A DNA stretch of 64,000 bases from Ulva prolifera (Eukaryota > Chlorophyta > Ulvophyceae > Ulvales > Ulvaceae), in NCBI GenBank assembly GCA_023078555.1, contig CM041203.1:1383481-1447480 (forward strand), in the 5' to 3' direction. Both the position numbers and the translations under genes were made by a program. Positions 1 through 14,858 of the stretch are shown one piece after another; positions within the stretch are counted from its first letter, which is position 1; each line of letters opens with the position of its first letter. The notes beneath the pieces were generated by a model. That model did no database searches. It saw nothing but the letters and a program-made list of their open reading frames with translations, and was not told where the DNA came from.

Positions 1-551
1 CACAGCATGCCGTCACATCCACCCCTTGCATATCACTGCTGCCGAAGACCCAGCGCCAGGCTGTGGAGCTGTGGGGTGGGGCGCGGCTGCAACGGCACTA
101 CGGCGTGCGATCCACCGGGGCGGGGGACACGGTGGCGCATGTCCCGACCGCCCGAGCGGCGCCGGGCGTCTCTCCACAACCACTCCTGCAGGGCTGCGAG
201 CTGCCGCTGCGGAAGCATCTGAGCCGGGGAGCCAGGCATAGGGGCGAGCGCCTGCAGCAGCCGCGACGCTTCAGGCGCCCGCGCCGGCTGCCTCCGGTAC
301 CTCCAAGGTGCCGCCGCCGACTTCCGGCAACCCACTGTTGCAGTTTCCTATAGTTTGCCAATCAGCAGCCGAACACCATCACCACCCAAATCCTCACTGC
401 GTCTAAAGCACTCGCGTGGTGCCGACCCACGCGCAGGTTGCGATACAGCCTTCGGCCACGCGCCACAGCCACAACGTTTCCGTCCACCCTGCCTCGCTCT
501 GCGAACAGCCATGCACACGTGTCCAGGGGTGCATGCATGCGGGGGGCGCAC
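1..551. other. Downstream flank of EF-hand gene, possible last exon
   Basis: No independent gene is recognised. On the minus strand an open frame from about 185 down to a stop near 33 follows a plausible acceptor (CTGCAG before GAG) and is in phase 0 with the donor at 551-550. It could be the last exon of the EF-hand gene, but its Arg/Pro-rich translation matches nothing I recognise. Confidence 0.3.
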
Positions 552-1817
552 CGTCTGCACGACCAGGTCGGCGTGAGCGTGGCGCAGCCCCCGCAGGCGC
601 GGGAACCCGAAGCGCGTGAGCTGCTCGAGGTCGCGGGTGTCCTGCGCCAGCTCCGCAGGCGGCAGCGCCAGCGCCATCTTCTTCACGACTGCTCGCTCCG
701 CGGGGCCGAACCCGGCCTCTGCTAGCTGGGCCTGCAGCGACTTGGCCTTGGCGCCACGCTGGCGCTCCCCCGGCACGCGGCGGCTCGCCGCGGCGGCCGC
801 CTCGGCCTCCTGCAGCTGGCTGGTGGCCATGGTGAGGATCTGGTTCTGGGCCTCGCGGTCGCCCGACATGAGGCCCTCCATGAGGCGCTTGCGGCGGTAT
901 GCGGTGGCCATGAGGTCGAAGGATATGTCAGGGCCCTGCTTGTCACCACTGCGCTGCTGCTCCTCCCGGATCCTTGACAAGCTCTTCTGCACATGGATGG
1001 CATGCTCAGGGGCCCCAGCTGCTGTGGGGCATCTGCATCATGGCAGCCCATCAGACCATGGGATCTGCATCACGGTGCCTGTGGCAGCTGCAGGAGCTCC
1101 ACTACTGTGAGGCTGGGAGCGCTGTGGGCTGGTGAACCTGGAAGGATTTCGACGGGTGATCTGGGTCAAGTAGCTGCGGTGGTGCAAGAGCTATGAGTCA
1201 TTTTTCCAGGCACAGATGACTAGTGTGCACCGGATGCTCAACACCGGTGCACACATTGCGCATGGATTTTACAGGTCACGGGCTGCATCAGCTGGAATGG
1301 CCATACTGTCATGATCTCCACATACTCGATGTACTCGCAACTCCCGCTTCCATCCCTGTCAACTTCGTCCAACAGATCCTGCATGCACGTCACCGGCGGC
1401 ACCATTAGATGTGCTCTCGACGCCACTGTTTGCTACTGATGGCCGACGTATTTACCTGAATTTCGGCTCTGGAAAGGTTCATCCCAAGGAGTTCGAATGC
1501 ATCTGACAGCTCGTCCGCGTCGATGGAGCCGGACCCGTCTGCATCCATCAGGTCGAAGCAGACCTTCAGCTGCGCTTTCTGCTCATCCGTGAGCTTCGGT
1601 CTCGTATTCTGTAAGACAGCATCGCCGTTTCCAGACAGTCCCAGCCATCGAATACCTGTTGTGCCAACAACGCTCTGTCAGCCTGCTGCTGTACCTTTCC
1701 GTGCGTCCGAAGCCATTGCTGCACAGCGAGAAACAGTTCCATGTTCACGTTCTCCATCTCCTTGCGTAAGTTTGGGCATCTCGCCGCGTTCGCACACTTG
1801 TCCAATATGCGATTCAT
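552..1817 (-). CDS. EF-hand calcium-binding protein (calmodulin/centrin-like pair plus C-terminal helical domain)
   Basis: Four exons fit with every intron in phase 0: 1817-1656 (ATG at 1817), 1608-1456, 1378-1307 and 986-552. Exon 2 carries a canonical EF-hand loop (D-A-D-G-S-G-S-I-D-A-D-E) after a KLTDEQ-type helix. Exon 3 carries a second loop (D-R-D-G-S-G-S-C-E-Y-I-E). Exon 4 has the segment FDLMATAYRRKRLMEGLM, the kind of tail I associate with algal EF-hand proteins, then an Ala/Glu-rich helix. Two loops rather than four suggest a small calcium sensor; its partner cannot be told. The splice after EIMT into KSLSRI restores the usual helix after EF-hand 2. The 3' end is uncertain, because the frame runs on past 552 into non-conserved sequence and a further exon may lie between 185 and 33. 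Confidence 0.75.
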
Positions 1818-2432
1818 AGTGTGCTTGCACTGCGGGAGACGCAGGATGCTCGAGGGCCCGTCAGCGACAGCTTTGCAACTGTAAATGGGGACGACTCTCT
1901 GGCTAGGGACGGGACAATTCTGCGACGGAAGGTGGTGCAGGTTTTGCCGTCATCTGGGTAGGACGCTGTACGGGCTACCGAAAGGTAGGAGGATCGATCT
2001 ACGTCTGCTTACACACAACAAGGTCTGCGTCTGCTTAAGTGGCGTAGACAGATTCAACACTACGGCTGAGTGGCCACGAGAGTCTTGAAAGAAGGCGTGT
2101 CGGGACAGGCATGCGCGCGGGTCTCCGGCGGAATCGCGCATGGGATCGGACCGGGCAATTCAAATCAATTGCGAATTTCACGAAATATGACGCTCTTGCA
2201 CCTCTGGCACACATGTCAGGACAGAGCTTTCTGTGATGGCGCATCTGGCTCGGTCTGAACACACCAAGGAAAACACACCACAACTGCCTACCACCTCTCA
2301 AGCTAACCGTGTAATTGCAATCTCAGTCATAGCCTCATCTTGCCTCAGAAGCAACAATCTTCCGGGTACTGAAAACTCGGGCATCAACTTCAACCATATG
2401 CGTGTACGCAGCCACCCCCCCCCTCAGGCTTG
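1818..2432. other. Intergenic, no gene seen
   Basis: This lies between the EF-hand start and the phosphatase stop, both minus strand. Only short open frames without motifs occur. It should contain the EF-hand promoter and the phosphatase 3' UTR; no obvious TATA box or TGTAA signal on the minus strand was found. Confidence 0.4.
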
Positions 2433-3803
2433 TCAGCTCGCATCATCCTCAGGCCCCTCAATCTGAGCAACTATCACAGAGATGTCATCTACCTTCCCGC
2501 CCTTCGGGAACAGCTTCTTAAACAGGCCCACGTCCTTATTCTTGGCACAAGCCACACTCCAGGGCGTCCGGAGCTCCGAGTTCTTGCTGTTCTCTGCTGC
2601 AGCCTCAGCCAGCTTCTCTGCCATGTGCTCCACACAGTTCTCCTCCTCATAGCCCTCAAACAGGCACGAGTGCTTAACCAGCCGCTCGAGGTCCTTGTCC
2701 CACACATTATCAAAGAAGCCGTCCGAGGCCATCACCACCACGTCCCCCGCCTGCACCGGCAGCACTGTCCGCAGGGCGCTGTCAGGGACGTCGGTGTGGG
2801 GGATGATCTCCCGGCTCCCGAGCTGGAACGGCATGTTGAAGCCGTGCTGCAGGGCCTCGGTCGCAAACACGATCTCGCCGTCGCGGATGACGCGGAGGCC
2901 ACTGTCGCCGAGGTTCGCGACCTCGAGGTGCGTCTGGTCCAGCAGCCTGCAGCACACACACAGAGCTGTAGTCCGTAGCCCACCCGGCTGATCACCCGCC
3001 TGCACTCGCCGTACCCCTCGAAGCCACCATCACCCCTCGAAACCACCATCGGGGCGCTGCAGACGCTGTCATCAGCACCGAGTCTGCGAAGCCTTCTGTC
3101 TGATTGGGACGACAGCCTAGCACACGGCACCCGCTGGCGCTGAAACCAGGGCCGCAGGCTCGGCCATCGCCACGAGCAGAGGCCGCACCTCGCCACGATC
3201 GCCGTCGACGTGCCCGGGATGTTGACGGCGTCGTGCGCGACCGTCAGCGCGTCCACGCAGGACATGCGCCGCCGGCCGTCGCGCCGCAGCGCCTGCGCCG
3301 TCTGCCGCATCAGCTCCCGCGAGTACTCCCCGGGGTCAATGCCGTTCTTCGACCACCCCCCCACGCCGTCGGCCACCCCGATCGCGTACGAGCCGAGGAT
3401 GAAGTGCGCATCCTCGCCGCCACGGTCCGCCTTGGCCGGGTGCGGGATGCAGTGCCCTGAGGCCTGCAGCCGCAACACCTCTGGCTTCGCGGCGGGCCGC
3501 GCCCGCGGCTCTGCCACGACCGCGGCCGGGCTGGCGGCCGAGCCGGACGGCCATGCGTCCGACGCCCCCCCTGGCCCCCGCTCGGCCTGCACCGCGGCAG
3601 ATTCTGCGACCGCTGTGCTGTCCCCTGGCACGGTCCCTGCACAGGATCTGTCCTTGATGCACACACACTGCAGCACTGCATGGGCGAGCTGAGACTCTGC
3701 CGTTCCGGCCAGCAGTAGCGCAGCCCGGGAAGCTGACAAGGGGTCCCTCAGACTCACGCAGCTGTGTCAACGTTGACCTATATCTGTCAACTAGCGACGA
3801 CAT
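2433..3803 (-). CDS. PPTC7-like protein phosphatase 2C
   Basis: Three exons, 3803-3758, 3636-3189 and 2946-2433, give 335 residues with matching phases (1 then 2). The metal-binding signatures of the PPTC7/SpoIIE-type PP2C family are present in order: GGEDAHF, VADGVGGW followed by GIDPGEYSRELM, NLGDSG, HGFNMPFQLG, MASDGFFDNVWD and a final DDISVIVAQ. All acidic metal ligands expected for an active serine/threonine phosphatase are retained. Family members act in mitochondria or plastids, including dephosphorylation of organelle proteins; the short N-terminus here does not clearly show a targeting peptide, so location is open. The start was chosen because this ATG is followed by a strong GTGAGT donor in the right phase. 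It lies inside the last exon of the upstream coiled-coil gene, overlapping its stop by 13 bases. Confidence 0.85.
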
Positions 3804-6800
3804 CCCAGCAGGATTCCTGCGGGCGCCCGGGAGCGCGTGCCGACCATGCGCCCGCACAGCACACACCTGCACCCACCACCCGCGCCGCACCTGCGTCAGC
3901 CTCCTCCGACAGTTTCGTCACCAGCTGCGACGCCCATGTCGAAACGTCTTCCACGCTCGAGGCCCCCTGAAGCGGCACCGCTGCCGGCGCGGCCGCAGCT
4001 GCGGCGGCGGGCGCCGCCGCCGCGCCCTCTGCGGCCTCGGCGAGCTCCCGCCGCAGCCGCCGCACGCGGCCCTCCGACTCGTCGAGCTTCTGCTTGTAGT
4101 CGATGAACTGCCGCGAGTAGCGGTCCTTGAGTGTGAAGAGCTCCCGCTCGAGGCTCGCGACGCGGTCGCGCAGCATGGCCTGCGCCTCCGCGTCCTCCTG
4201 CTCCTGCTCGGCCCGCGCCGCCTGCAGCTGCTGCTTCAGCGTGCTTGCCTCCGCGGCCGCTGCGTCGCGTACGCTCCGGATCTGCAGGCACAGGGAGAGG
4301 GTGTGGCACCCACTGTGGTTTCCCCCTAACACGCATCGCCACTCAGCACCACCCCGCCTGCCGACGTCGGAGCACCACGTCACACATCGCCACTCAGCAC
4401 CACCCCGCCTGCCGAAGCCGCAACACCACGTCCCGCCCGCTGCCGACGCGCCCCGCGCAGGCGCACGGAGGCCGCAGGCGCACGGAGGCCGCACCTGCCG
4501 CTCGGCGAGGGCGCGCGCGTCATCAAGCTGCTTGTTGACCCCCTGCAGTGCCGCCGTGGCGCGCTGCTCCTTGTCGACCGCCGCGGCCTCGCGCCCCGCG
4601 AGCTCTGCAAGGCGCGCCTCGGCGGACAGCTTCGCGGCGGAGGCCTGCGAGCGCGCGTCGGCGGTACGGGCGGCCTCTGCTGCTGCGTCAGCCGCTGCAG
4701 CCTGCGCCTGGAGCCCCAAGGCGTCCACCTGTAGCACACGCTGTATGACACATGTCCGCGTTACCGGCGCTGGATGTCACACACCTACAGTACCTGGAGA
4801 GAGGTCAGGGCAGGAACCGCGTGTCCAGAGTACCCACACAGAGTGCCGGCCTCTGCATGGTGATGAGAGCACCAGCTCACCACATGTGCGGGCATCATGG
4901 GGTTGATGGTTGACAGGCAATCTCGATCATGGCCAATTTCGTGCTTTTCTTATCATGTTATTTCATGCTGAGAGGTGCCTTATGGTCACTGCTACTCTGT
5001 TTCTGTTGGTATCATGCTAGCTCAGAGTGTGTGACAACGAGAGCACAGCATGGGATCAAGGGACATCTGCTAAAGTGCAGCAGCAGAGCCTGACTGGCTG
5101 ATGAATGGGCCACACCTCAGCCCGCTGTGATGCCAGCCGCTGCTCTTCTTCCTGCAGAGCAGCAGCTCTTGCCTCAGCCTCCCCATACTTTGCCTGCAGC
5201 GCCTGCAGCTCCTGCTGCAGCTGAGCCTGCTTTGCAGCCTGTTGCTGCAGCCCTCTGCGCTGCTCCTGGATGGCAGCCAGCTCCTGCTGCTGCGCCTCTG
5301 CCTTGGCTGTGAGGCCGTCTTCTTGCTCCTGCTTCCATGCCTCCAACTCAGTCTTCCTAGCCTGCATGCATGAATGCCTGTTGTATGTAGTCACAGAGGC
5401 AGGCAGCAGCACACAGGAACACAGCACAGGCAAGCCACATGAGTCTGCAGTCCTTTGCATGCCAGATGTAGTATGTATGTGTCATATACTGGCCTTTTAC
5501 TAGCCATGGCCCAGGCAGATGCAGCCAGCTCTGGATAGCCTGGGCCATGAGCCATGGTATGTCATCTGTTGCAAATGGTCCTATCTTGAATGTACACTTT
5601 TCAAACAAGGCTATGCAAGCATGCAGGTGCACAGCTAAATTTGCAGCTGCACAACTGAGCCAGTGTGACTCATGTCAACGTCACAGGCGGCTGTATGGGT
5701 ACCACTTGGGTCACATTGTATAATAAATGCCTGCCAGATTGCAAGTAATGTCACCTCAGCAGATGACAAAGCAACAGACAATGACAGAGAATCGCCTGTG
5801 AGAACCTGCTTTGAAAACATTAAACACAGGCCTCCCTAGGGGAGGGGGGGGCCCATGTGGCTGGGCTTGACATGGGGTTTGAGAGGAGTCACACAACGTT
5901 GCTCGCCTGGATGAAAGCCAGTCCACAGCACACCCAACTCAATGATCTGAAACCGGTCAAAATCTGCTCCTTGGCCAACCGCCATTGGTACAGGTGCAGG
6001 AGTGCGAGTCTATCCAGGTTTCACACACAAACATGCTGCATGTGATAGTTTAGACCAGTGCCAATCATGCATATATCACTTGACAGTGTATATATTTGTA
6101 TATTCTAACACACAGCACAAACTGTCTTCACTGCGCTCGCCATGCTGACAGATGGCCCTCAACAAGCTTGTGTGAGTTATCACCAAACTCACATCCCACA
6201 TCCCAAGGATGGTCAACTCTGCCAATGCATATCGCATATGTACATCCTGCCACAAAAATGCATGCCCCAGATGTGGTGTACATGCCACAAGGTTACTCAG
6301 GCATCCAGCCTCACACATATGGGCCAGATGCCTGAGTAGCCTCCTAGACAGAATTACGGTCTGCAGACAAATGACGCCATGTGGGAGATCTGTCTGCATG
6401 GGGCACTGAGGCCTGTGGTAGGTCATGGCCGTGATGCCTGGCTGTGAGAATGTCTGGGGTGAGGTAAGGATTGTGAGCATGCTGGGGGTGTGATGAGGAC
6501 TGTGAACATGACTGGGCTGTGATGAGCAGGCGCTCACCTGAGCATCAGCATCAGCTGCAGCGCGAGCCCGCTCCACACGAGCCCGCCCCTGCGCCTCCGC
6601 GGCAGCCACGCCCTCCAGCATTGCCTGCTTCGACCGCTGCGCAAATTGAGACAGCACGCCCGCGATGCGCTCCTGGAGGGTGGACTCCAGCGCTCGCTCC
6701 AGCGAGGCGGCCGCCTGCTCGCACTGCCGCGTCTCCCGCAGCAGCTGTGCATGTGCCTCGAGTTGCTCAGCAGGCAGCCGATCAGCCAGCAGGGCCTCCA

Positions 6801-9800
6801 CAGCCGCCCCGACCTCGGCCTGAACCCCCTGCATGGCTGCCCAGATGTCACAATCCCCCGGCTGGCTGGTCAGCCAGTCGCTGGCTGGTCAGCCAGACAC
6901 CGGCCAAACAGACACGGCACCTCTGCGTTTGTAAAGTAAAAGTAAATCTGCGTTTGTGATGCACTCCCACGCACCGACGCCAGCGCATGGCATGGCCGCT
7001 GTGTAGCATCAGGAGACCTACCAAACTAACGAGCACCTCACTATGGGCACATGAATGAGGTTGGGGCACCGGGAGATTGAATGACATCTATTTCTAGGAG
7101 CATGCAATTGGTCACTCACGTGGTCGGGCTTCTTGTTTGCACGTACACTCCGCCATGATTTCTGGCAACCGATGCGTCGCTGAACCCCAAGGCTCTCAAG
7201 GGCGCATGCCAGTCAGCCTCCAAGCAGGCGCATCTCACCATCGCAACCATACCGGCCCATCTGTGCCTGCGGTGCGGCCTGCCTCTCCAACCGCCTCCTT
7301 GTCCCACAAACACAGCTGCCACAGCAGTGTTGGGTCATCGGGCCCGATCACATAGAGCAATTCCGAATATTCAGGACTAATTCTGCGGTGGCAGTCCTGG
7401 AAATGCTGCAAAGCGGCCCACCACTGCCGTACACAGGGGGAGCGGCGGGCCCGCGAGCCCGCAGCGAGCGCCTGCACGCCAGCCGCAGCCGCAGGTGCTG
7501 CGAGCTGGCACTGGACAACCAGACAGGACAGCACGGGGCAGGACGCACCGGCGCTTGTGGCGATGCCAGCTGTGCCCGCAAGTCCTGGAGCTCGGCCCGC
7601 GCCTCCGGCGCCAGCCGCCCCTCGATCTCGGCCGTCCGTGCCGCCAGCTCCTGCAGCTGCTGGCGCTGCTGCTTGGCCCGCAGCCGCAGCTCGGAGTCCG
7701 GCAGGCCGCAGAGCGCCGGCGGCAGCGCGTCGGCAGTGCTGCCGTCCGCTGCGCCTGCGGCGCGTCCCTCTGCGGCTGCTCTCTCCGCGATGTTCCCGAC
7801 GGCATTGGACACCTCCTGCTGGACCTGCAGGCGGATTTGATCGGTCACATTTGAGGGGGGGGGGGGGGGATGCAGCTCATCGGCCCTCGGAGGCGCAGCA
7901 GAGCCGTATCGGTAGTTCGGCCTTGAGTTTGAAGCAGGCCCTTTTGGAGACCCAAGGCTGTTCCAAAAGTGATGACAAGGAAGTGCAGATGTGGTGGCAC
8001 AAGGCACAGCATGAGCGACTGTGCTGACCCCACCATGCAATGGCTGCAGGGCGAGCAGGGGGCTCTGTCAGAGGGCTCTGCACGCCCTGCGGCCATTGCA
8101 TGGTGTAGTGCAACAGTGGCTGACTGAAAAAGTGGCTGATGAGAAGGGCTTGCATGGTAGCCTGAGGTTGATTGCCTCCGCGTCAGGACGGTGCGCATGT
8201 CTCTTGACACTTTCGGACACATCGTGCACCTGCCTGCGTCAAGAAATGGCACACTGCTGCACGTGGCGTGGCTGGTCTGCCGCACGAAAGCAGCAGCAGC
8301 TAGCGAAACAAAGCAGACAGCGCCCCGCACTCAGCCCACCAGCAGCCGACATACCTGTTTCAGTTGTGCCGTCGCGGCAGACGCCTCTTGCAGGGCCGCC
8401 TGGCGGGACTCGTGCAGCTGCGCCATACCGCTGCGCAGCTGCCGCAGCTGCTCTGCGAGATCTGCGTCCTCCGCCGCCCGGTCCTGCAGCCTACCCACTT
8501 CACTCTTCTCCTCCCGCAGTTGCCCCTGCAACGCCCGGACTTCACTCTGTATGCTGGCTATACTCGCATCCCTTGCCGCGATGCTGGCCGCCGCATCGGA
8601 CACCTCAGCTTTTAACGCCCCGACTTGCGCGTCTAATGTGTCTCTTTGAGCCTGCAGACACTTCTCTGCTGCGGCTGCCTCTGTTCTCTGTGTACAAGCA
8701 GGTCAGGCAACAGAGCGAGGGTCACAAGCGCCTACCTCCACAGCTGAGAGCGCGGCTCGGGCCTGCTGCAGGGAGCTTTGGAGCGCTTCTGACTGGGCTT
8801 GCGCCTCGGACAGGGCTGCCTCGAGCTGCATCTTGCCTTCTGCAGCCTCCAGGAGAGTCTCCTCGGTTGACCGCTGCGCCTCACGGGCTCTCTGCAAATC
8901 CTGGAGGAGGGCTTGCTCGCGATCCTCGGCCGCGGAGATCGTGGTCTCGTTGATGTTGAGCTGTGTCTGCATAGCCTCGACTTCAGCGCGTAGGATGTCA
9001 GTACCGCTGTCTCGAGCTGCGTCAGCCCGCTCCAACCTCTCTGCTGACTGCCTTTCCTCAGAGAGAAGCAGTTGCCTCGCCTGCAAGCACCAGACATCGT
9101 GCTCAGGTGCAGCTGACACGAGGAATGGAGGCTGTGGGCAGTGGGAGTGATGATAGGCGCGATCCAGACCTGTTGCAGACTGCGGATCTCATTATTCGCA
9201 GAGGCGAGTGCCTCATTCTTCTCTTGCAGGTTTGCTTCAATGGCGCTGACTTGCTGCATCAGCTGCTGAACTCTATAGGCGTTGGTGTCGCGCTTTGACA
9301 CGACATTTGCCAGTGATGCGGCCTTATCCTGCAGCTTTCTGGCACTGAGAGCAGTGTCGACGTGTTGGGAACTGAGCCTGAGCAGCATTCAGTTTGAGCC
9401 CAGAATACATAGCGCCGCAGCAGGCGCTTCCACAATCCCGCAGAAAGTTCAGCACACCTCTGCATCACCTGCTCTTCTTTCTGCAAGCTTGACCTGGCTC
9501 TTAAGAACTGCCACGAGTTGCTCCAACGCTACCACCTTCTGGCTGGCCTGTTTCACCACACTCGACATCTCAGCCAGATGGGTTTCCTGTGATGCATCAT
9601 GACCCCCATCTTGCCTGCTGGACGTAGTGTGAGTCGCATCCTGCAGTGGCGATGGTTCTGATGAGCAGAGTGAGCTGATATTACTGCAGGACGGAGCACT
9701 GTCCGATCAGTGGACCTCACCTGTTCTCGAGTGCCCAGTCCGCCATCAGAATGGGGCTGCGATTCATCACTGCTTGGCAGCAGACCTGGCCAAACCTGGC

Positions 9801-10071
9801 CCCTTGGCCTGTGTTTCTTTCGGGGGAAGAGCAATTCCAGTATCGCCCTGAAGGGATTCGATCTCCCATCGTTTGAATGTGACTCTGAAGGAGCAGGCCA
9901 GTTCTGCCAGCCGAAGGTCCTCACAACTCGTTGAATCACGGTCAGAACAAAGACTGCCACCAGTGCACCCAAACCGAACAGCCCTGCGGGGTGCTTGGCA
10001 ACATGGCCAGCTGAGGTGGTTACTTGTTGCCAAGCGGTGCTGACATTCTGGCTCCAGCTCTGCAGAGACAT
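3791..10071 (-). CDS. N-terminally membrane-anchored long coiled-coil protein, function unknown
   Basis: Eleven exons were assembled: 10071-9721, 9640-9458, 9328-9170, 9080-8736, 8687-8355, 7824-7549, 6828-6538, 5361-5116, 4728-4495, 4281-3891 and 3816-3791, giving 944 residues. Nine of ten introns are phase 0; only the last is phase 1. Residues about 31-50 form one hydrophobic segment (GLFGLGALVAVFVLTVIQ). After a Ser/Pro-rich linker, almost the whole remainder is Ala/Glu/Gln/Arg heptad-type coiled coil (for example AEAQQQELAAIQEQRRGL), ending in an Ala-rich linker and a short helix. This architecture fits a golgin-like or organelle-tethering protein, but no family signature was recognised. 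Intron 6 contains an antisense copy of a dispersed repeat near 7309-7430. The stop overlaps the phosphatase start. Confidence 0.7.
7309..7430 (+). repeat. Dispersed repeat copy 1 (intronic, antisense to host gene)
   Basis: About 120 bases here align by eye with 18953-19042 (plus strand) and with the reverse complement of 44165-44285. Shared blocks include GATCACATAGA, a CGAATAT-type block and TGGAAATGCTGCAAAGCG (shared with copy 3). The plus-strand frame reads IGPDHIEQFRIFR without a stop, and the other copies read DHIDHLRISR and PDQIEQLRVFR, so the repeat may derive from a coding exon. Confidence 0.65.
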
Positions 10072-11533
10072 TCAGATATATATGAGCATAGCAAATCGTA
10101 GCAGTCAGGGCGGAAGATGGGTCTGTGGACTACGCGGAGTCCGGTGTACTGCTCTGAAATATGCGGAATGGACGAGTACAGCCGTGCCGTCCACGAGAGA
10201 GAATACTGCGTGATGCTAGCGGTATCACACCTGAGTTTCACCTGCTTTGTCTGGGTGTGGAGTATACTGGCGAGGAGCGCGTGCTGCATATCACAAGAGG
10301 CACGCTGAATGACAACGCAGTGCCGGGACACAAGACGACGGACGTCCGACACACAGCATATAAACCCCCACGTGCCTGCACGCTGGTTGGTTGATACTCG
10401 TAACTTACCTTGCTTGAAGATGTGCCGCCGTGGAATGGCGCACGTCGCGGGCCCGACAAAGAGCGCTCGCGCGTCCCGGAAACGCGGAGAGACCGCAGGC
10501 ATCCTCCCGATATTTACAGTCCTTGAGGGTGGATTGCTCCATGTTTAGTCACCATATTCAAGAAGACACTTGCGCGGCTTGCCGACGCCCTAACAACACT
10601 GCACCGATTTGATTCAGATTGCGTGTCACACAACACTTGACGTCTCTACCCAGGTGCAGTATGCGGGAACAGATTTGGCGGCGAGGTTGAATCAATGTCT
10701 GTTTCAGGCACAGGTTTGCACTTCTGTACGCCAGCAGCTTTCAAGGCTAGATACAACCTTGCTGCACTTGCGCGGCCTGACTTGTCGCGCTATCTCGTCG
10801 GCATGTTTGTATGCTGGCGCTCTAGCCGTTCACCGTTCATCGGTATGGTCAACAGGAAACGTGGGTACGGGCATCAGATTCCAAGGAATGTATGTTGACA
10901 GAGTACCGCTGTGACACGGTATGGGAGAGGCTGAAGTCAAAATGCCGTACTGACTGTCACAACCAGAGCATGCAGGATGGCGTTCACAGAAAACCAGCAG
11001 TGTTTCCGGCGACCTTGCTCAACCCGTTTGTGTAATATCGCAAGCACCATCACATAGATTCGTATGCGGACTGTGCATACTCCTCGACGTTGCGCAAAAG
11101 TGGGATGCCCATCCTACGCTACCGCTAGGTGGAAGAGTGCACTGCGGAGTCCGAGGACGTTTTCAGTGCGGATTGATTCTTCCGATTGAAGCGTGATCGT
11201 GCGTTGCGAGCGACATACGTTAAGTTCAGCCAAATCAGGAAATGCACAGCGCATGGTATGCAAGGCATTGTCATGATCCAGCCGTAGAAACTCGACAAGC
11301 ACTGCCTGCCGTGCATTGGCGGTGAACGTGGCCTCCATTGCTACATAAAGCAACGCGCTGAACACGACACATGGCACAAAGATGTGCACTGAGCCATGTC
11401 AAGCCATCTGGAACGCCTTTTTACAGTTGAGCCTGATCCGTTTGCCCAATTCACCACTGAGAGCACACTGCATTACTTAAAATACACCATATGCTTGGCC
11501 CAGCTTCAACTACAAGCCAGCAATATGCCGCTT
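10072..11533. other. Intergenic, no gene seen
   Basis: This 1.46 kb interval lies between two minus-strand genes and should hold the coiled-coil promoter. A minus-strand open frame at 11389-11114 and plus-strand frames around 10600-10900 show no motifs, no splice-linked continuation and no similarity I recognise. Confidence 0.4.
11421..11425 (-). terminator. Candidate polyadenylation signal TGTAA for aspartic protease
   Basis: TGTAA on the minus strand about 110 bases after the protease stop. TGTAA is the common nuclear polyadenylation signal of green algae; use here is inferred from position only. Confidence 0.4.
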
Positions 11534-14151
<2,618 letters not shown>

Positions 14152-14858
14152 TTTCAAAGCTCCAATTGTGTGTCTGTGGCAGTCAAAAAGGGGTTATCGT
14201 ATCCGCTGCCAAACACAGCGACTGTTCCGAGCAGCACGATTGTGTCACTGCGATCCCTTCCAGAAGTATGGGCTTCATAAACATCGGTGTGATCCCGATC
14301 GGTTTCGTTCTCACGCACTGATAGCGTCAAGTGTCTCGCTGCGCCCCGGTGGACACGAAAGCACACCGCGACGCATCGAAGGGTCCAAGCGCATTGCGGG
14401 ACAACGCATAGGCGAGGCACGATTTTGTACAACGTCAGATGATCCAAGATTATGGTGCACTGTGCATGCGTTGTCGTAAGTGCCAAACAGCCACACATTT
14501 GCACGGCTCGGTCCATACGAGCAGCTGCCTCGCTGGACCTTTCCAGCTCACAAATCCGTCGATGCAAGATTCTCCGGCTCGAAGTACGTGTCAACCTCAC
14601 CACCCACTTGACAATACATAGCGTCTTCATTCAATGGCGTACACCTGACACCGACATACACATGTCACCAAACAGGTGAATGCATCTCAGCTGATGCTGC
14701 CACCTCAGCTCAGGTGGCGACTGAGCCGAGAATCCGACAGGTACATCTAGACGGCGACCCCTTTGATCTGTTGAGATCAATGTGGTTGTGTATCAGATGC
14801 ATTACATTTTCCTTGGAGATATACAACTACAGCCTGACCGCAGCATGCTGGTCCACAC
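14152..14858. other. Intergenic, no gene seen
   Basis: Region between the proteasome gene stop and the protease start. Open frames on both strands (for example minus 14630-14154) have no recognisable motif. It should carry the protease promoter and proteasome 3' UTR. Confidence 0.4.
14802..14806 (-). terminator. Candidate polyadenylation signal TGTAA for proteasome beta-4 gene
   Basis: TGTAA on the minus strand about 53 bases beyond the proteasome stop codon. Confidence 0.45.

Noticed and set aside
2732-3757. Single continuous frame across the phosphatase introns suggesting a one-exon N-terminal half
   Set aside because: It begins with GTG, not ATG, and reads through a strong GTGAGT donor and into a nonsense C-terminus; the spliced model rebuilds family motifs.
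3791-3891. Fusion of the coiled-coil protein to the PP2C domain in one polypeptide
   Set aside because: Every acceptor tried after the 3891 donor leads to an in-frame stop before the phosphatase exon.
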